DNA of 6,601 nucleotides from Clostridiales bacterium UBA7573. Lineage in GTDB: Bacteria > Bacillota > Clostridia > Oscillospirales > CAG-272. This document shows positions 1 to 5,357 of the stretch, piece after piece; position 1 is the stretch's first letter, and each line of letters opens with the position of its first letter. A program made the position numbers and the translations under genes. Location: contig DLLB01000045.1 of NCBI GenBank assembly GCA_002477905.1, positions 4,289 to 10,889 on the forward strand, given 5' to 3'. Under the pieces are notes generated by a model. It did not search any database, was not told the DNA's origin, and saw nothing but the letters and a program-made list of their open reading frames with translations.

Positions 1-692
1 TTTGCAGCGCCGGTGGAGTTCGGAACGATGTTCTGCGCACCTGCGCGTGCACGGCGCAGATCGCCTTTTCTGTGCGGACCGTCGAGGATCATCTGGTCAC
101 CGGTGTAAGCGTGTACGGTGGTCATGATACCGCTCTGGATCGGGAATGCGTCGTTGAGGGCTTTTGCCATCGGAGCGAGGCAGTTCGTGGTGCAGGAAGC
201 GGCGGAAATGATCTGATCGTCTTTGGTCAGCGTTTCGTTGTTGACGTTGAACACGATGGTCTTTAAGTCGTTGCCTGCCGGAGCGGAGATGACGACTTTC
301 TTTGCGCCTGCCTGGATGTGCGCCATGGATTTCTCCTTGGAGCAGTAGAAGCCGGTGCATTCCAGCACGACGTCTACGCCAAGCTCACCCCACGGCAGAT
401 CAGCTGCCTTCGGGCATGCATAGATGGTGATTTCTTTGCCGTCTACCGTGATGGAACCGGGAACTACAACGGTCTTGCCGTCCTCGCCGAGTACGGAATC
501 CTTGTAGGTAACGGTGTGACCCTGTGCCACATAGCTACCCTGTGCGGTATCGTATTTGAGCAGGTGTGCAAGCATCTTCGGGCTGGTCAGGTCGTTGATT
601 GCGACAACCTCATAGCCTTCTGCACCGAACATCTGACGGAATGCCAGACGACCGATACGACCGAAACCATTGATAGCAACTTTTACTGACAT
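1..692 (-). CDS. gap: Glyceraldehyde-3-phosphate dehydrogenase, type I, C-terminus off window
   Basis: Cytoplasmic glycolytic enzyme that oxidises and phosphorylates glyceraldehyde 3-phosphate to 1,3-bisphosphoglycerate with NAD+. The start is the ATG at 692-690, with GGAGGA (706-701) 8 bases upstream. The first 230 codons are visible of a family norm near 335. The Rossmann motif NGFGRIGR is at residues 8-15. Asp34 lies at the end of the second beta strand, as in NAD-preferring enzymes. The active site SCTTNC carries nucleophile Cys167, and the partner His194 (HAYTGDQ) is 27 residues later, the canonical spacing. Cys167 sits some 10-17 residues later than in many family members. The extra length appears to lie in the loop around residues 58-90, a variation I would expect to be benign. 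It is expressed alone from the promoter at 732-760 and is divergent from the gene at 882. Family identity is near certain; NAD preference is inferred from Asp34. Confidence 0.98.
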   Translation of the reverse strand, partial: MSVKVAINGFGRIGRLAFRQMFGAEGYEVVAINDLTSPKMLAHLLKYDTAQGSYVAQGHTVTYKDSVLGEDGKTVVVPGSITVDGKEITIYACPKAADLPWGELGVDVVLECTGFYCSKEKSMAHIQAGAKKVVISAPAGNDLKTIVFNVNNETLTKDDQIISAASCTTNCLAPMAKALNDAFPIQSGIMTTVHAYTGDQMILDGPHRKGDLRRARAGAQNIVPNSTGAA

Positions 693-731
693 AGTTTAAT
701 TCCTCCGAAACAAATAAATTTGGATGTCTCT

Positions 732-760
732 ATTGTAACGCATTTTTTGAAAACTTACAA
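732..760 (-). promoter_or_regulatory. Sigma-A promoter of gap
   Basis: Reading the minus strand, the -35 box is TTGTAA (760-755), the spacer is exactly 17 bases, and the -10 box is TACAAT (737-732). That matches consensus at 4/6 and 5/6. Transcription should start near 725, giving a leader of about 33 bases that includes the GGAGGA site. TTGTAA/TTACAA form an inverted pair (733-738 and 755-760) that covers both promoter boxes, so a regulator binding this dyad would block the promoter. Regulation is inference. Confidence 0.8.
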
Positions 761-797
761 GGGATTTGGCAGAAAATTTTTATTTTTGTAACATTTA

Positions 798-813
798 TGC
801 AAGACCACTTGCA
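798..813. repeat. Short inverted repeat over the -35 of the 882 gene promoter
   Basis: TGCAAG (798-803) and CTTGCA (808-813) form a perfect 6-bp dyad with a 4-base centre. It overlaps the -35 hexamer TTGCAA (809-814) of the rightward promoter. Size and placement suit a small repressor operator, but a 6-bp dyad can occur by chance. Confidence 0.35.
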
Positions 814-837
814 AAATGCGTGGATTCATGGTAGAAT
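809..837 (+). promoter_or_regulatory. Sigma-A promoter (extended -10) for the 882-2427 gene pair
   Basis: The -35 box is TTGCAA (809-814), followed by a 17-base spacer and a -10 box TAGAAT (832-837). TGG just before the -10 (829-831) gives an extended -10 element. Transcription should start near 844. That falls after the in-frame ATG at 816, so translation must begin downstream, which supports the start chosen at 882. No other promoter is evident before ybaK, so the two genes probably share this one. Confidence 0.65.
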
Positions 838-881
838 TAGGCGAAAAGAAAGCAAAAAGCAAACGCGGACAGGAGGATGTT

Positions 882-1964
882 ATGCGGCTTTGGGAAAGTA
901 CAAATGCGCAGGGGGCGCTTTGGGCAACACCGCTTGCACTCCTCGGTACTACGCATACGCGCGTCCTTTGGAAAAACGCTGCCGCGCAGATCGCATTGCC
1001 CACGCTTTCGGCAGGGGACGCCCTCGCTTCGTTTCTGCCTGCCGCGCAGAAACGCCGGCTGGGTTCGGTTTTGCAAACGGGAATTGGTTGCGCGGTTTGT
1101 CTGCATACGGAAAACGGGGTGCACGGCGCGTTTGTATGTCCGGTATCCCTTGGCGGGCAGGAGCAGCTTGTATGGCTGTTTTTACCGGAATGGCATCCGG
1201 AAACGGCGGCGGATTTTCTGCCGTGGGAGGAGCGGATTCTGCAAAACCGTCAGAAAGCGTTTGCGGCAGTCGTCATAAACCTGTGGAAAACGGCGGGTAC
1301 GGCGGAGCCAAGACCGCTCGGTATTTTCCAAACGGAAATTCTGCATGCCTGTCAAAGCGGATTTGACGCGGAGGAGATCTGCATGCTGCCGCAGCCGTTT
1401 TCTGTTGTGCGATGGATGTGTCATGTTTTGCAGCAGGCTTTGCAAAACGCGGGGTATCCGGTTTCGCTTTCGGAAGTGCCGCCCTGCGCCTTGCGGATGC
1501 ATGAGCTGGAGATCCGGCGCTTTGCACCGGCATTGCTTTGGACGTGTCTGATCGCGTTGCAGATCGCATCCGACGGGAAAATGCGGATGCGGCTTGCGGC
1601 AAAAGAGGATGCGGTGTTTCTTTCCGTTTCGGTATGCACATCCGGCGAACTCCGTATACAAGCGGAGTTATTTGATTTTGTTCAAACCGCTTATCCGGAA
1701 GTTTTTTTGCCGCTTGTGCTGTATTTTCGATATTTTTATCTGCCTGCCTGCTCAGGGCAGGTCACAGTCGGAGAATCTGCGGAAGAATTGCGGATGGACC
1801 TCCGGTTTCCCTGTCGGATCGATTTGCCGGATCTGCATGCGCCGGCAGAGGATTCCACATTCCGCAGGGACCTCCGGTGTGCTTGCGCGGCATTTGCCGC
1901 TTGTCTGCCGCAAAAAACGAGGATGGAAAGAGAGAAGGAGCATAAATATGGAGCATCTGAATAA
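882..1964 (+). CDS. Unrecognised PAS/degenerate sensor-kinase-like protein
   Basis: I do not recognise this 360-residue protein as a named family. The start at 882 has AGGAGG (871-876) 5 bases upstream; the longer in-frame start at 816 precedes the likely transcription start and was not used. Residues about 15-105 have a PAS-like pattern: hydrophobic start, VLWKN, a Gly-Asp turn, a helix, then two strands ending in VWLFLPEW. From about residue 175 the layout recalls a histidine-kinase ATPase domain: a long helix (FSVVRWMCHVLQQAL), a region that normally holds the N-box, a beta segment, and a C-terminal strand resembling the end of the fold. The N-box Asn and DxGxG motif are not visible and there is no clear phospho-acceptor His, so kinase activity is doubtful. 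There are no membrane segments, and it would be cytosolic. It overlaps ybaK by 17 bases, implying translational coupling. Domain assignment is by eye and tentative; existence of the gene is well supported. Confidence 0.85.
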   Translation: MRLWESTNAQGALWATPLALLGTTHTRVLWKNAAAQIALPTLSAGDALASFLPAAQKRRLGSVLQTGIGCAVCLHTENGVHGAFVCPVSLGGQEQLVWLFLPEWHPETAADFLPWEERILQNRQKAFAAVVINLWKTAGTAEPRPLGIFQTEILHACQSGFDAEEICMLPQPFSVVRWMCHVLQQALQNAGYPVSLSEVPPCALRMHELEIRRFAPALLWTCLIALQIASDGKMRMRLAAKEDAVFLSVSVCTSGELRIQAELFDFVQTAYPEVFLPLVLYFRYFYLPACSGQVTVGESAEELRMDLRFPCRIDLPDLHAPAEDSTFRRDLRCACAAFAACLPQKTRMEREKEHKYGASE

Positions 1965-2427
1965 AACCAACGCCATGCGGATTCTTTCCGCGGCGGGCGT
2001 GTCCTATGAAAGTCTGACGTATGCAGTGGATGAAACGGATTTGTCCGGTCATCATATCGCGCGGCAGATCGGATTTCCGGAGGAACAGGTGTTCAAGACC
2101 TTGGTTCTGCACGGAGATAAAACGGGATATTTTGTCTGCTGTATTCCAAGCGCATGCGAGCTGGATCTGAAAAAAGCCGCGGCAGTCTCCGGCAATAAAC
2201 GCGCGGAAATGGTAGCGGTCAAGGATTTGCTTGGATTGACCGGCTATGTGCGCGGTGGATGCTCCCCGGTCGGCATGAAAAAGCCCTATCCGGTGTATTT
2301 GGAGGAAAGCGCACAGCTTTTTGACGAAATCACCATCAGCGCCGGTGTGCGCGGATGCGTATTGAAGCTCTCGCCGGCGGCGTTGATCGGTTTCTTACAG
2401 CCGGCGGTATGTGACCTCACCGCGTGA
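1948..2427 (+). CDS. ybaK: Cys-tRNA(Pro)/Cys-tRNA(Cys) deacylase, YbaK/EbsC family
   Basis: A 159-residue single-domain trans-editing enzyme. The family hydrolyses Cys wrongly attached to tRNA(Pro) by prolyl-tRNA synthetase. The start ATG at 1948 has AAGGAG (1935-1940) 7 bases upstream; the frame is open back to 1594, but that stretch lies over the preceding gene. Family signatures are present: VFKTLV with the conserved catalytic-pocket Lys50, and GGCSPVGMKK at residues 103-112. A helix-rich start and the C-terminal LSPAALIGFLQP segment also fit. Length agrees with the family (about 155-160). The gene begins inside the last codons of the upstream PAS-like gene, so the two are probably translated together. 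The unit ends at the hairpin at 2486-2557. Function is assigned from family knowledge; exact substrate preference cannot be seen. Confidence 0.95.
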   Translation: MEHLNKTNAMRILSAAGVSYESLTYAVDETDLSGHHIARQIGFPEEQVFKTLVLHGDKTGYFVCCIPSACELDLKKAAAVSGNKRAEMVAVKDLLGLTGYVRGGCSPVGMKKPYPVYLEESAQLFDEITISAGVRGCVLKLSPAALIGFLQPAVCDLTA

Positions 2428-2485
2428 AAATCTGAGAAATCTCCGAAATCACGGAAAAAAACGCGCATTTTTGACGACAAAACCG

Positions 2486-2557
2486 AAAAGAAGTGCTTGT
2501 ACGCGCAAAAACCGGAAGTTTACCGGAATTTGCGGCGTGACAAACACTTCTTTTTTT
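2486..2557 (+). terminator. Long imperfect hairpin with T-tract, terminator of the ybaK unit
   Basis: Arms AAAAGAAGTG (2486-2495) and CACTTCTTTT (2545-2554) pair perfectly. Pairing continues inward: TTGT/ACAA (2497-2500 with 2540-2543), ACGC/GCGT (2501-2504 with 2535-2538), GCAAA/TTTGC (2505-2509 with 2529-2533) and CCGG/CCGG (2512-2515 with 2523-2526). The loop is 2516-2522. Irregularities are a C2496/A2544 mismatch, single-base bulges G2539 and G2534, and an AA/AA internal loop. Seven Ts (2551-2557) follow. It starts 59 bases after the ybaK stop. The stem is longer and more broken than a typical intrinsic terminator, and its right arm also carries the -35 of the next promoter. Confidence 0.75.
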
Positions 2558-2565
2558 GCTATGAT
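2537..2565 (+). promoter_or_regulatory. Sigma-A promoter (extended -10) of the small membrane protein gene
   Basis: The -35 box is GTGACA (2537-2542, 5/6), then a 17-base spacer and -10 TATGAT (2560-2565, 5/6). TGC (2557-2559) supplies an extended -10. Transcription should start near 2572, giving a leader of about 28 bases with AAAGGAGG at 2582-2589. The -35 and most of the spacer lie inside the right arm and T-tract of the preceding terminator. Confidence 0.75.
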
Positions 2566-2599
2566 AGGAATGGAAAAATCCAAAGGAGGTTTCTCTGTC

Positions 2600-2854
2600 A
2601 TGAAATATATCCGGACTTTTCGGGAGTATTCCCTGTCCTATCCCGCTTATCTTGCCTGCAAGCTCAGTCTGCAATGCATTGCCGTTTGCGCGTTTTTGGT
2701 GCTGTGCTACATAATGGACGCGTCGGAAGCCTTCTTTTTGTTCCGCGCAAAAGAAATGCTGTCCGTTGTTCTGTGCTGTGTGGCAATTACCATTGGCGGA
2801 ACGGTTGTGATTGATTTGGACTATAAGCGGTTACACAAAGACAACGAGGAGTGA
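2600..2854 (+). CDS. Small two-helix membrane protein of unknown function
   Basis: An 84-residue protein with no family I recognise. The start ATG at 2600 has AAAGGAGG (2582-2589) 10 bases upstream, and the promoter at 2537-2565 immediately precedes it. Two hydrophobic helices are visible, about residues 22-39 and 53-71, joined by a short loop (DASEAFFLFRAKE). The N-terminus holds Lys2, Arg5, Arg8 and Lys21, and the C-terminal tail is charged (DLDYKRLHKDNEE), so both ends are probably cytoplasmic. Cysteines at 20, 26, 30, 36, 59 and 60 lie in or next to the membrane segments and form no obvious metal motif. The gene is a single unit convergent with rlmD. Its own promoter and strong ribosome site argue for a real gene; its role is unknown. 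Confidence 0.8.
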   Translation: MKYIRTFREYSLSYPAYLACKLSLQCIAVCAFLVLCYIMDASEAFFLFRAKEMLSVVLCCVAITIGGTVVIDLDYKRLHKDNEE

Positions 2855-2880
2855 GCGCGCCTTCCTCCGAAGATGCGCGC
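2855..2880. other. GC-rich hairpin between convergent genes
   Basis: GCGCGC (2855-2860) pairs with GCGCGC (2875-2880). CTTC (2861-2864) pairs with GAAG (2869-2872) around loop CTCC, with AT (2873-2874) bulged. It begins directly after the stop of the small membrane protein gene and lies 26 bases past the rlmD stop on the other strand. No T-tract follows on either strand, so it is not a standard intrinsic terminator. It may still separate the two converging transcripts. Confidence 0.4.
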
Positions 2881-2905
2881 AAACGAAAAACCACGGCTGT
2901 CCGGC

Positions 2906-4276
2906 TCAGTCCGATTCCCGACTTCCCACAAGACAAACCACGTTTTCGACATGTCCCGTGCGCGGGAACAAATCGACTGGCGTGACTTCTCCGATGGAGA
3001 AGCCCGCTTGCCGGAACAGCGAAAGATCGCGCGCAAAGGTATTCGGATCACACGACACATAGATCACCCTGCGCGGACGGAGCGCGGCAATCTGTGTAAT
3101 CAACTGTGCCTCGCAGCCTTTGCGCGGCGGATCCAAGATCAGGACGTCTGCGCCTTTTAAGTGCGGATCGTTTGCGTCTGCGCAGAAAAAAACGGCGTTT
3201 GCAAGATGATTGCGCCGCGCATTTTCCCGCGCATTTTCCACTGCTTCCGGCGTCACTTCCACACCGATCAGGGAAGCGTCCGGACATTGCGAGAGACAAA
3301 ACAGCCCGATCGTTCCCGTACCGCAGAACAGATCTACGATCCGGTCGCCGGCTTTGATTCCGGACAGCGCATAAACTTTCCGGTAAAGCAACTCCGCCGC
3401 ATCGTGATTGACCTGATAGAAGGAACGGGCGGCGATGCGGAACGTCAGTCCGCAGAGTACATCTTCCATAAAATCCGTTCCGTAGAGGGTGCGGCAGGTC
3501 TTTCCCAAAATGACGTTCGTCTCCTCCGGCTGTACATTGACCAGCACGGATACCACGTCAGAACAGGATTTCAGCATTTCCACCAGTTCCGCTTCGTGCG
3601 GAAGCGTTGGTGTTTGGCTGACCAGGCACACCATGATCTGCCCCGTCTGTTTGGCATACCGCAGGTACAGGTGGCGCGGAAATACCTGATAAGTCTGCAT
3701 CCATGTGCGGACGCGGGCAAGCGGCTCATCCATGGCCCGCGCCTGCAGATCACACTTTTCACACGGAATGATGGTGTGGGAATGCGGCGCATAGTAGCCG
3801 ATCTTGCCGTTTGGCGCAACCGGATACTGTACTTTATTGCGATAGCCGCCGGTTTCTCCCACACAAAGGAGCGGTGCGACGCGCACATCGGCAAGTCCCG
3901 CTTTGCGCAATGCGGCAAGGACGCTGTCCCGCTTGATCCGTTTTTCCGCTTCATAAGTAATATTTCCGTAAACGCATCCGCCGCATTTGCCGAAGATCGG
4001 ACAAACCGGCGTTATCCGGATTTCGGAAGGCGTCAGCAGCTCCTCAATTTTGGCGACGGCGTAGGAACGGCAGACTTTCAGAATCCGGATCTTTGCAACG
4101 TCGCCTGTGACCGCGCCGCGTACAAACACGACCAATTCCCCGATCCTGCAAACGCCCATTCCCAAATTATTGAGATCGGTGATGGAAACGGTGTAAAGTT
4201 GATTCTTTGCAAGTTTTACAGACAAAGAGGCAGGTTGCCCCGCCTCTTTGCCGATCCTTCTGTCTCGGTTTGCCAT
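2906..4276 (-). CDS. rlmD: 23S rRNA (uracil-5-)-methyltransferase, RlmD/RumA (TrmA) family
   Basis: A 456-residue SAM-dependent enzyme expected to make 5-methyluridine in 23S rRNA. A TRAM RNA-binding domain lies at about residues 20-80 (KNQLYTVSITDLNNLGMG). Fe-S cysteines are Cys92, Cys98 and Cys101 (CPIFGKCGGC), with Cys172 or Cys175 as fourth ligand, implying an oxygen-sensitive [4Fe-4S] centre. The catalytic domain shows SFYQVN (285-290), the SAM motif VDLFCGTGTIG (314-324), DPPRKGC (382-388), nucleophile Cys409 in YVSCDP, and the likely general base Glu444 in TGHVEN. The start ATG at 4276 lies 2 bases after the mrp stop with no good ribosome site, suggesting coupled translation. A TTG at codon 18 (4225) is an alternative start at the edge of the conserved region. 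Gram-positive relatives can modify one or two sites (RlmD-like or RlmCD-like); which applies here is not visible. Confidence 0.93.
   Translation of the reverse strand: MANRDRRIGKEAGQPASLSVKLAKNQLYTVSITDLNNLGMGVCRIGELVVFVRGAVTGDVAKIRILKVCRSYAVAKIEELLTPSEIRITPVCPIFGKCGGCVYGNITYEAEKRIKRDSVLAALRKAGLADVRVAPLLCVGETGGYRNKVQYPVAPNGKIGYYAPHSHTIIPCEKCDLQARAMDEPLARVRTWMQTYQVFPRHLYLRYAKQTGQIMVCLVSQTPTLPHEAELVEMLKSCSDVVSVLVNVQPEETNVILGKTCRTLYGTDFMEDVLCGLTFRIAARSFYQVNHDAAELLYRKVYALSGIKAGDRIVDLFCGTGTIGLFCLSQCPDASLIGVEVTPEAVENARENARRNHLANAVFFCADANDPHLKGADVLILDPPRKGCEAQLITQIAALRPRRVIYVSCDPNTFARDLSLFRQAGFSIGEVTPVDLFPRTGHVENVVCLVGSRESD
4223..4250 (-). repeat. 9-bp perfect inverted repeat in the first codons of rlmD
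   Basis: CAAAGAGGC (4223-4231) and GCCTCTTTG (4242-4250) pair perfectly around a 10-base loop. In the message this hairpin spans codons 9-18 of rlmD and ends on the alternative TTG start codon. The downstream sequence is only mildly U-rich. It could act as an attenuator or translational control element between mrp and rlmD, or be incidental. Confidence 0.5.
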
Positions 4277-4278
4277 GG

Positions 4279-5130
4279 TTATGCCTGTACGGTGTCCAAA
4301 CGGCGCTCCAGCATTTCCACCGCGGCGTCCAGCACGTCTGTTTCCATCAGCTCCAGAATGCCTTTGTCGCACAATGCCGTGAGCTTCGGATCAATCGGAA
4401 GCCGTGCGAGAACGTCCAGATGATAGGAAGCGGCAACCTCGTCGATGTGGCTTTCGCCGAACAGCGGAATCTCTTTGCCGCAGTCCGGGCATTTCACATA
4501 GCTCATATTTTCCACAAGTCCCAACACCGGAATCTGCATGGTGCGTGCCATAGAGACGGCTTTTGCCACGATCATGGAAACCAATTCCTGCGGACTGGTC
4601 AGAATCACGATTCCGTCTACCGGAAGCGACTGGAATACCGTCAGCGCGACGTCTCCGGTTCCGGGAGGCATATCCACGAACAAAAAGTCAAGTTCGCCCC
4701 AGACCACATCGGTCCAGAACTGTTTTACGGTTCCCGCGATGACCGGACCTCTCCATACGACCGGCGTTCTTTCATCGTCCAAAAGCAGATTGATGGACAT
4801 GACTTTGATCCCCGTCTTGGTTTCTGCCGGAAGAATGCCGTCCTCACAACCGGTGACGCCGGTTTTTAATCCGAAAATCTTCGGAATGGACGGACCGGTA
4901 ATATCCGCGTCCAGAATGCCGACCTTGTATCCGCGCCGTGCGAACAGCACCGCGAGCATGGAAGTCACAAGGCTTTTTCCGACGCCGCCTTTTCCGCTGA
5001 CCACGCCGATGACTTTTTTGATATGACTGGCTTTATTTGCAGCCGCAAGCGGACTTTCCTGCTTGGAAGAACAATTCTGTGCGCAGGTGGAACAGTCGTG
5101 CGTGCAGGCGTTTTCTGCATCGTTTGCCAA
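4279..5130 (-). CDS. mrp: Mrp/NBP35 family Fe-S cluster carrier P-loop ATPase
   Basis: A 283-residue cytosolic protein of the Mrp/ApbC/Nbp35 group, which binds [4Fe-4S] clusters and passes them to apo-proteins using ATP. The deviant Walker A motif GKGGVGKS is at residues 46-53, DADITGPS at 74-81, and the Walker B-like VDMPPGTGD at 152-160. The cluster-binding CPDC is at Cys214/Cys217, the dimer-bridging site in this family. An N-terminal extension carries Cys9, Cys13, Cys16 and Cys20 (C-x3-C-x2-C-x3-C), analogous to the extra cluster site of Nbp35. The DUF59/MIP18 domain found ahead of the ATPase in many bacterial Mrp proteins is absent. The start is a TTG at 5130-5128, with GAAGGGA (5143-5137) 6 bases upstream; no in-frame ATG occurs before the Walker A motif. 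It is first in a two-gene unit with rlmD and divergent from hydC, which suggests supply of clusters to both neighbours (inference). Confidence 0.95.
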   Translation of the reverse strand: MANDAENACTHDCSTCAQNCSSKQESPLAAANKASHIKKVIGVVSGKGGVGKSLVTSMLAVLFARRGYKVGILDADITGPSIPKIFGLKTGVTGCEDGILPAETKTGIKVMSINLLLDDERTPVVWRGPVIAGTVKQFWTDVVWGELDFLFVDMPPGTGDVALTVFQSLPVDGIVILTSPQELVSMIVAKAVSMARTMQIPVLGLVENMSYVKCPDCGKEIPLFGESHIDEVAASYHLDVLARLPIDPKLTALCDKGILELMETDVLDAAVEMLERRLDTVQA

Positions 5131-5165
5131 ACAAAATCCCTTCTTTCTTTTCAGAACTCCGTTTT

Positions 5166-5194
5166 ATTATATCCTGTTTTGCGCGGGAAGTCAA
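5166..5194 (-). promoter_or_regulatory. Near-consensus sigma-A promoter of mrp-rlmD
   Basis: On the minus strand, the -35 box is TTGACT (5194-5189, 5/6), followed by 17 bases and a perfect -10 TATAAT (5171-5166). Transcription should start near 5159, giving a leader of about 29 bases. This is the strongest-looking promoter in the window, consistent with steady housekeeping expression. Confidence 0.85.
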
Positions 5195-5260
5195 GGCAAA
5201 GAACCGATTTTTTTCTGCTTTTCTTCCACTTTTTCCGGCTTTTTGCGCTATAAGGTAGTT

Positions 5261-5292
5261 TTTTTGAAAAAAATTTGATTTTTTTTCAAAAA
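5261..5292. repeat. 13-bp perfect A/T inverted repeat between mrp and hydC
   Basis: TTTTTGAAAAAAA (5261-5273) and TTTTTTTCAAAAA (5280-5292) are exact reverse complements around a 6-base centre. It lies just upstream of the hydC promoter region and about 67 bases upstream of the mrp -35. It may be an operator, a bent or UP-like A-tract element, or part of a weak terminator. Its T-runs make chance pairing more likely, but the internal G/C pair at 5266/5287 is also symmetric. Confidence 0.5.
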
Positions 5293-5296
5293 CCTA

Positions 5297-5325
5297 TGGC
5301 TTTTTTCAAGGTTATGTAGTATAAT
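5297..5325 (+). promoter_or_regulatory. Promoter of the hydC-hydB operon, strong -10 with weak -35
   Basis: A perfect -10 TATAAT is at 5320-5325. At 17-base spacing the -35 position (5297-5302) reads TGGCTT, a poor match, so an activator may be needed or upstream A-tracts may compensate. AACCT (5291-5295) and AGGTT (5309-5313) form a small dyad around the -35 position. Transcription should start near 5332, giving a leader of about 133 bases. The -10 lies in the first unit of the tandem repeat at 5313-5357. Confidence 0.6.
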
Positions 5326-5357
5326 AAATACTGGCTATGTAGCAAATGAATACTGGC
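5313..5357 (+). repeat. Tandem duplication of the hydC -10 region
   Basis: Unit 1 (5313-5335, 23 bases) and unit 2 (5336-5357, 22 bases) abut. Both start TATGTAG and end AATACTGGC. The middles are TATAATA in unit 1 and CAAATG in unit 2. About 20 of 23 aligned columns agree, with two substitutions and one gap. Unit 1 holds the -10 hexamer; unit 2, lacking it, covers roughly +5 to +26. The period is close to two helical turns, so the pair could be a double operator, or a recent duplication of the promoter core. Confidence 0.75.

Noticed and set aside
816..881. 22-residue N-terminal extension of the PAS-like protein
   Set aside because: The promoter -10 at 832-837 lies inside it, and a strong AGGAGG precedes the ATG at 882.
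1594..1947. 118-residue N-terminal extension of YbaK
   Set aside because: It lies over the preceding gene in another frame, the family is about 160 residues long, and AAGGAG precedes the ATG at 1948.
2428..2485. Short near-repeat GAAATCTCC/GAAATCACG and an AAAAA-CGCGCA-TTTTT stem just after ybaK
   Set aside because: They are too short and A/T-dominated to call; the larger hairpin at 2486 explains termination better.
4277..4372. 32-residue upstream extension of rlmD
   Set aside because: It would overlap the mrp C-terminus, is rich in Arg/Gly with no family similarity, and the ATG at 4276 sits right after the mrp stop.
3161..4423. Long open frame of 420 codons on the plus strand, antisense to rlmD and the end of mrp
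   Set aside because: It mirrors strongly supported genes, has no ribosome site and no recognisable domain; such antisense openness is common opposite GC-rich coding sequence.
4207..4869. 220-codon plus-strand frame opposite mrp
   Set aside because: It lies opposite a certain gene and has no start signals or family features.
5023..5278. Several overlapping plus-strand frames of 70-76 codons between mrp and hydC
   Set aside because: They start inside mrp on the opposite strand, run through promoter sequence, and have Phe-rich translations from T-tracts.
5261..5292. Rex operator in the hydC upstream region
   Set aside because: The dyad lacks the TTGT half-site pattern and spacing known for Rex, so no specific regulator is named.
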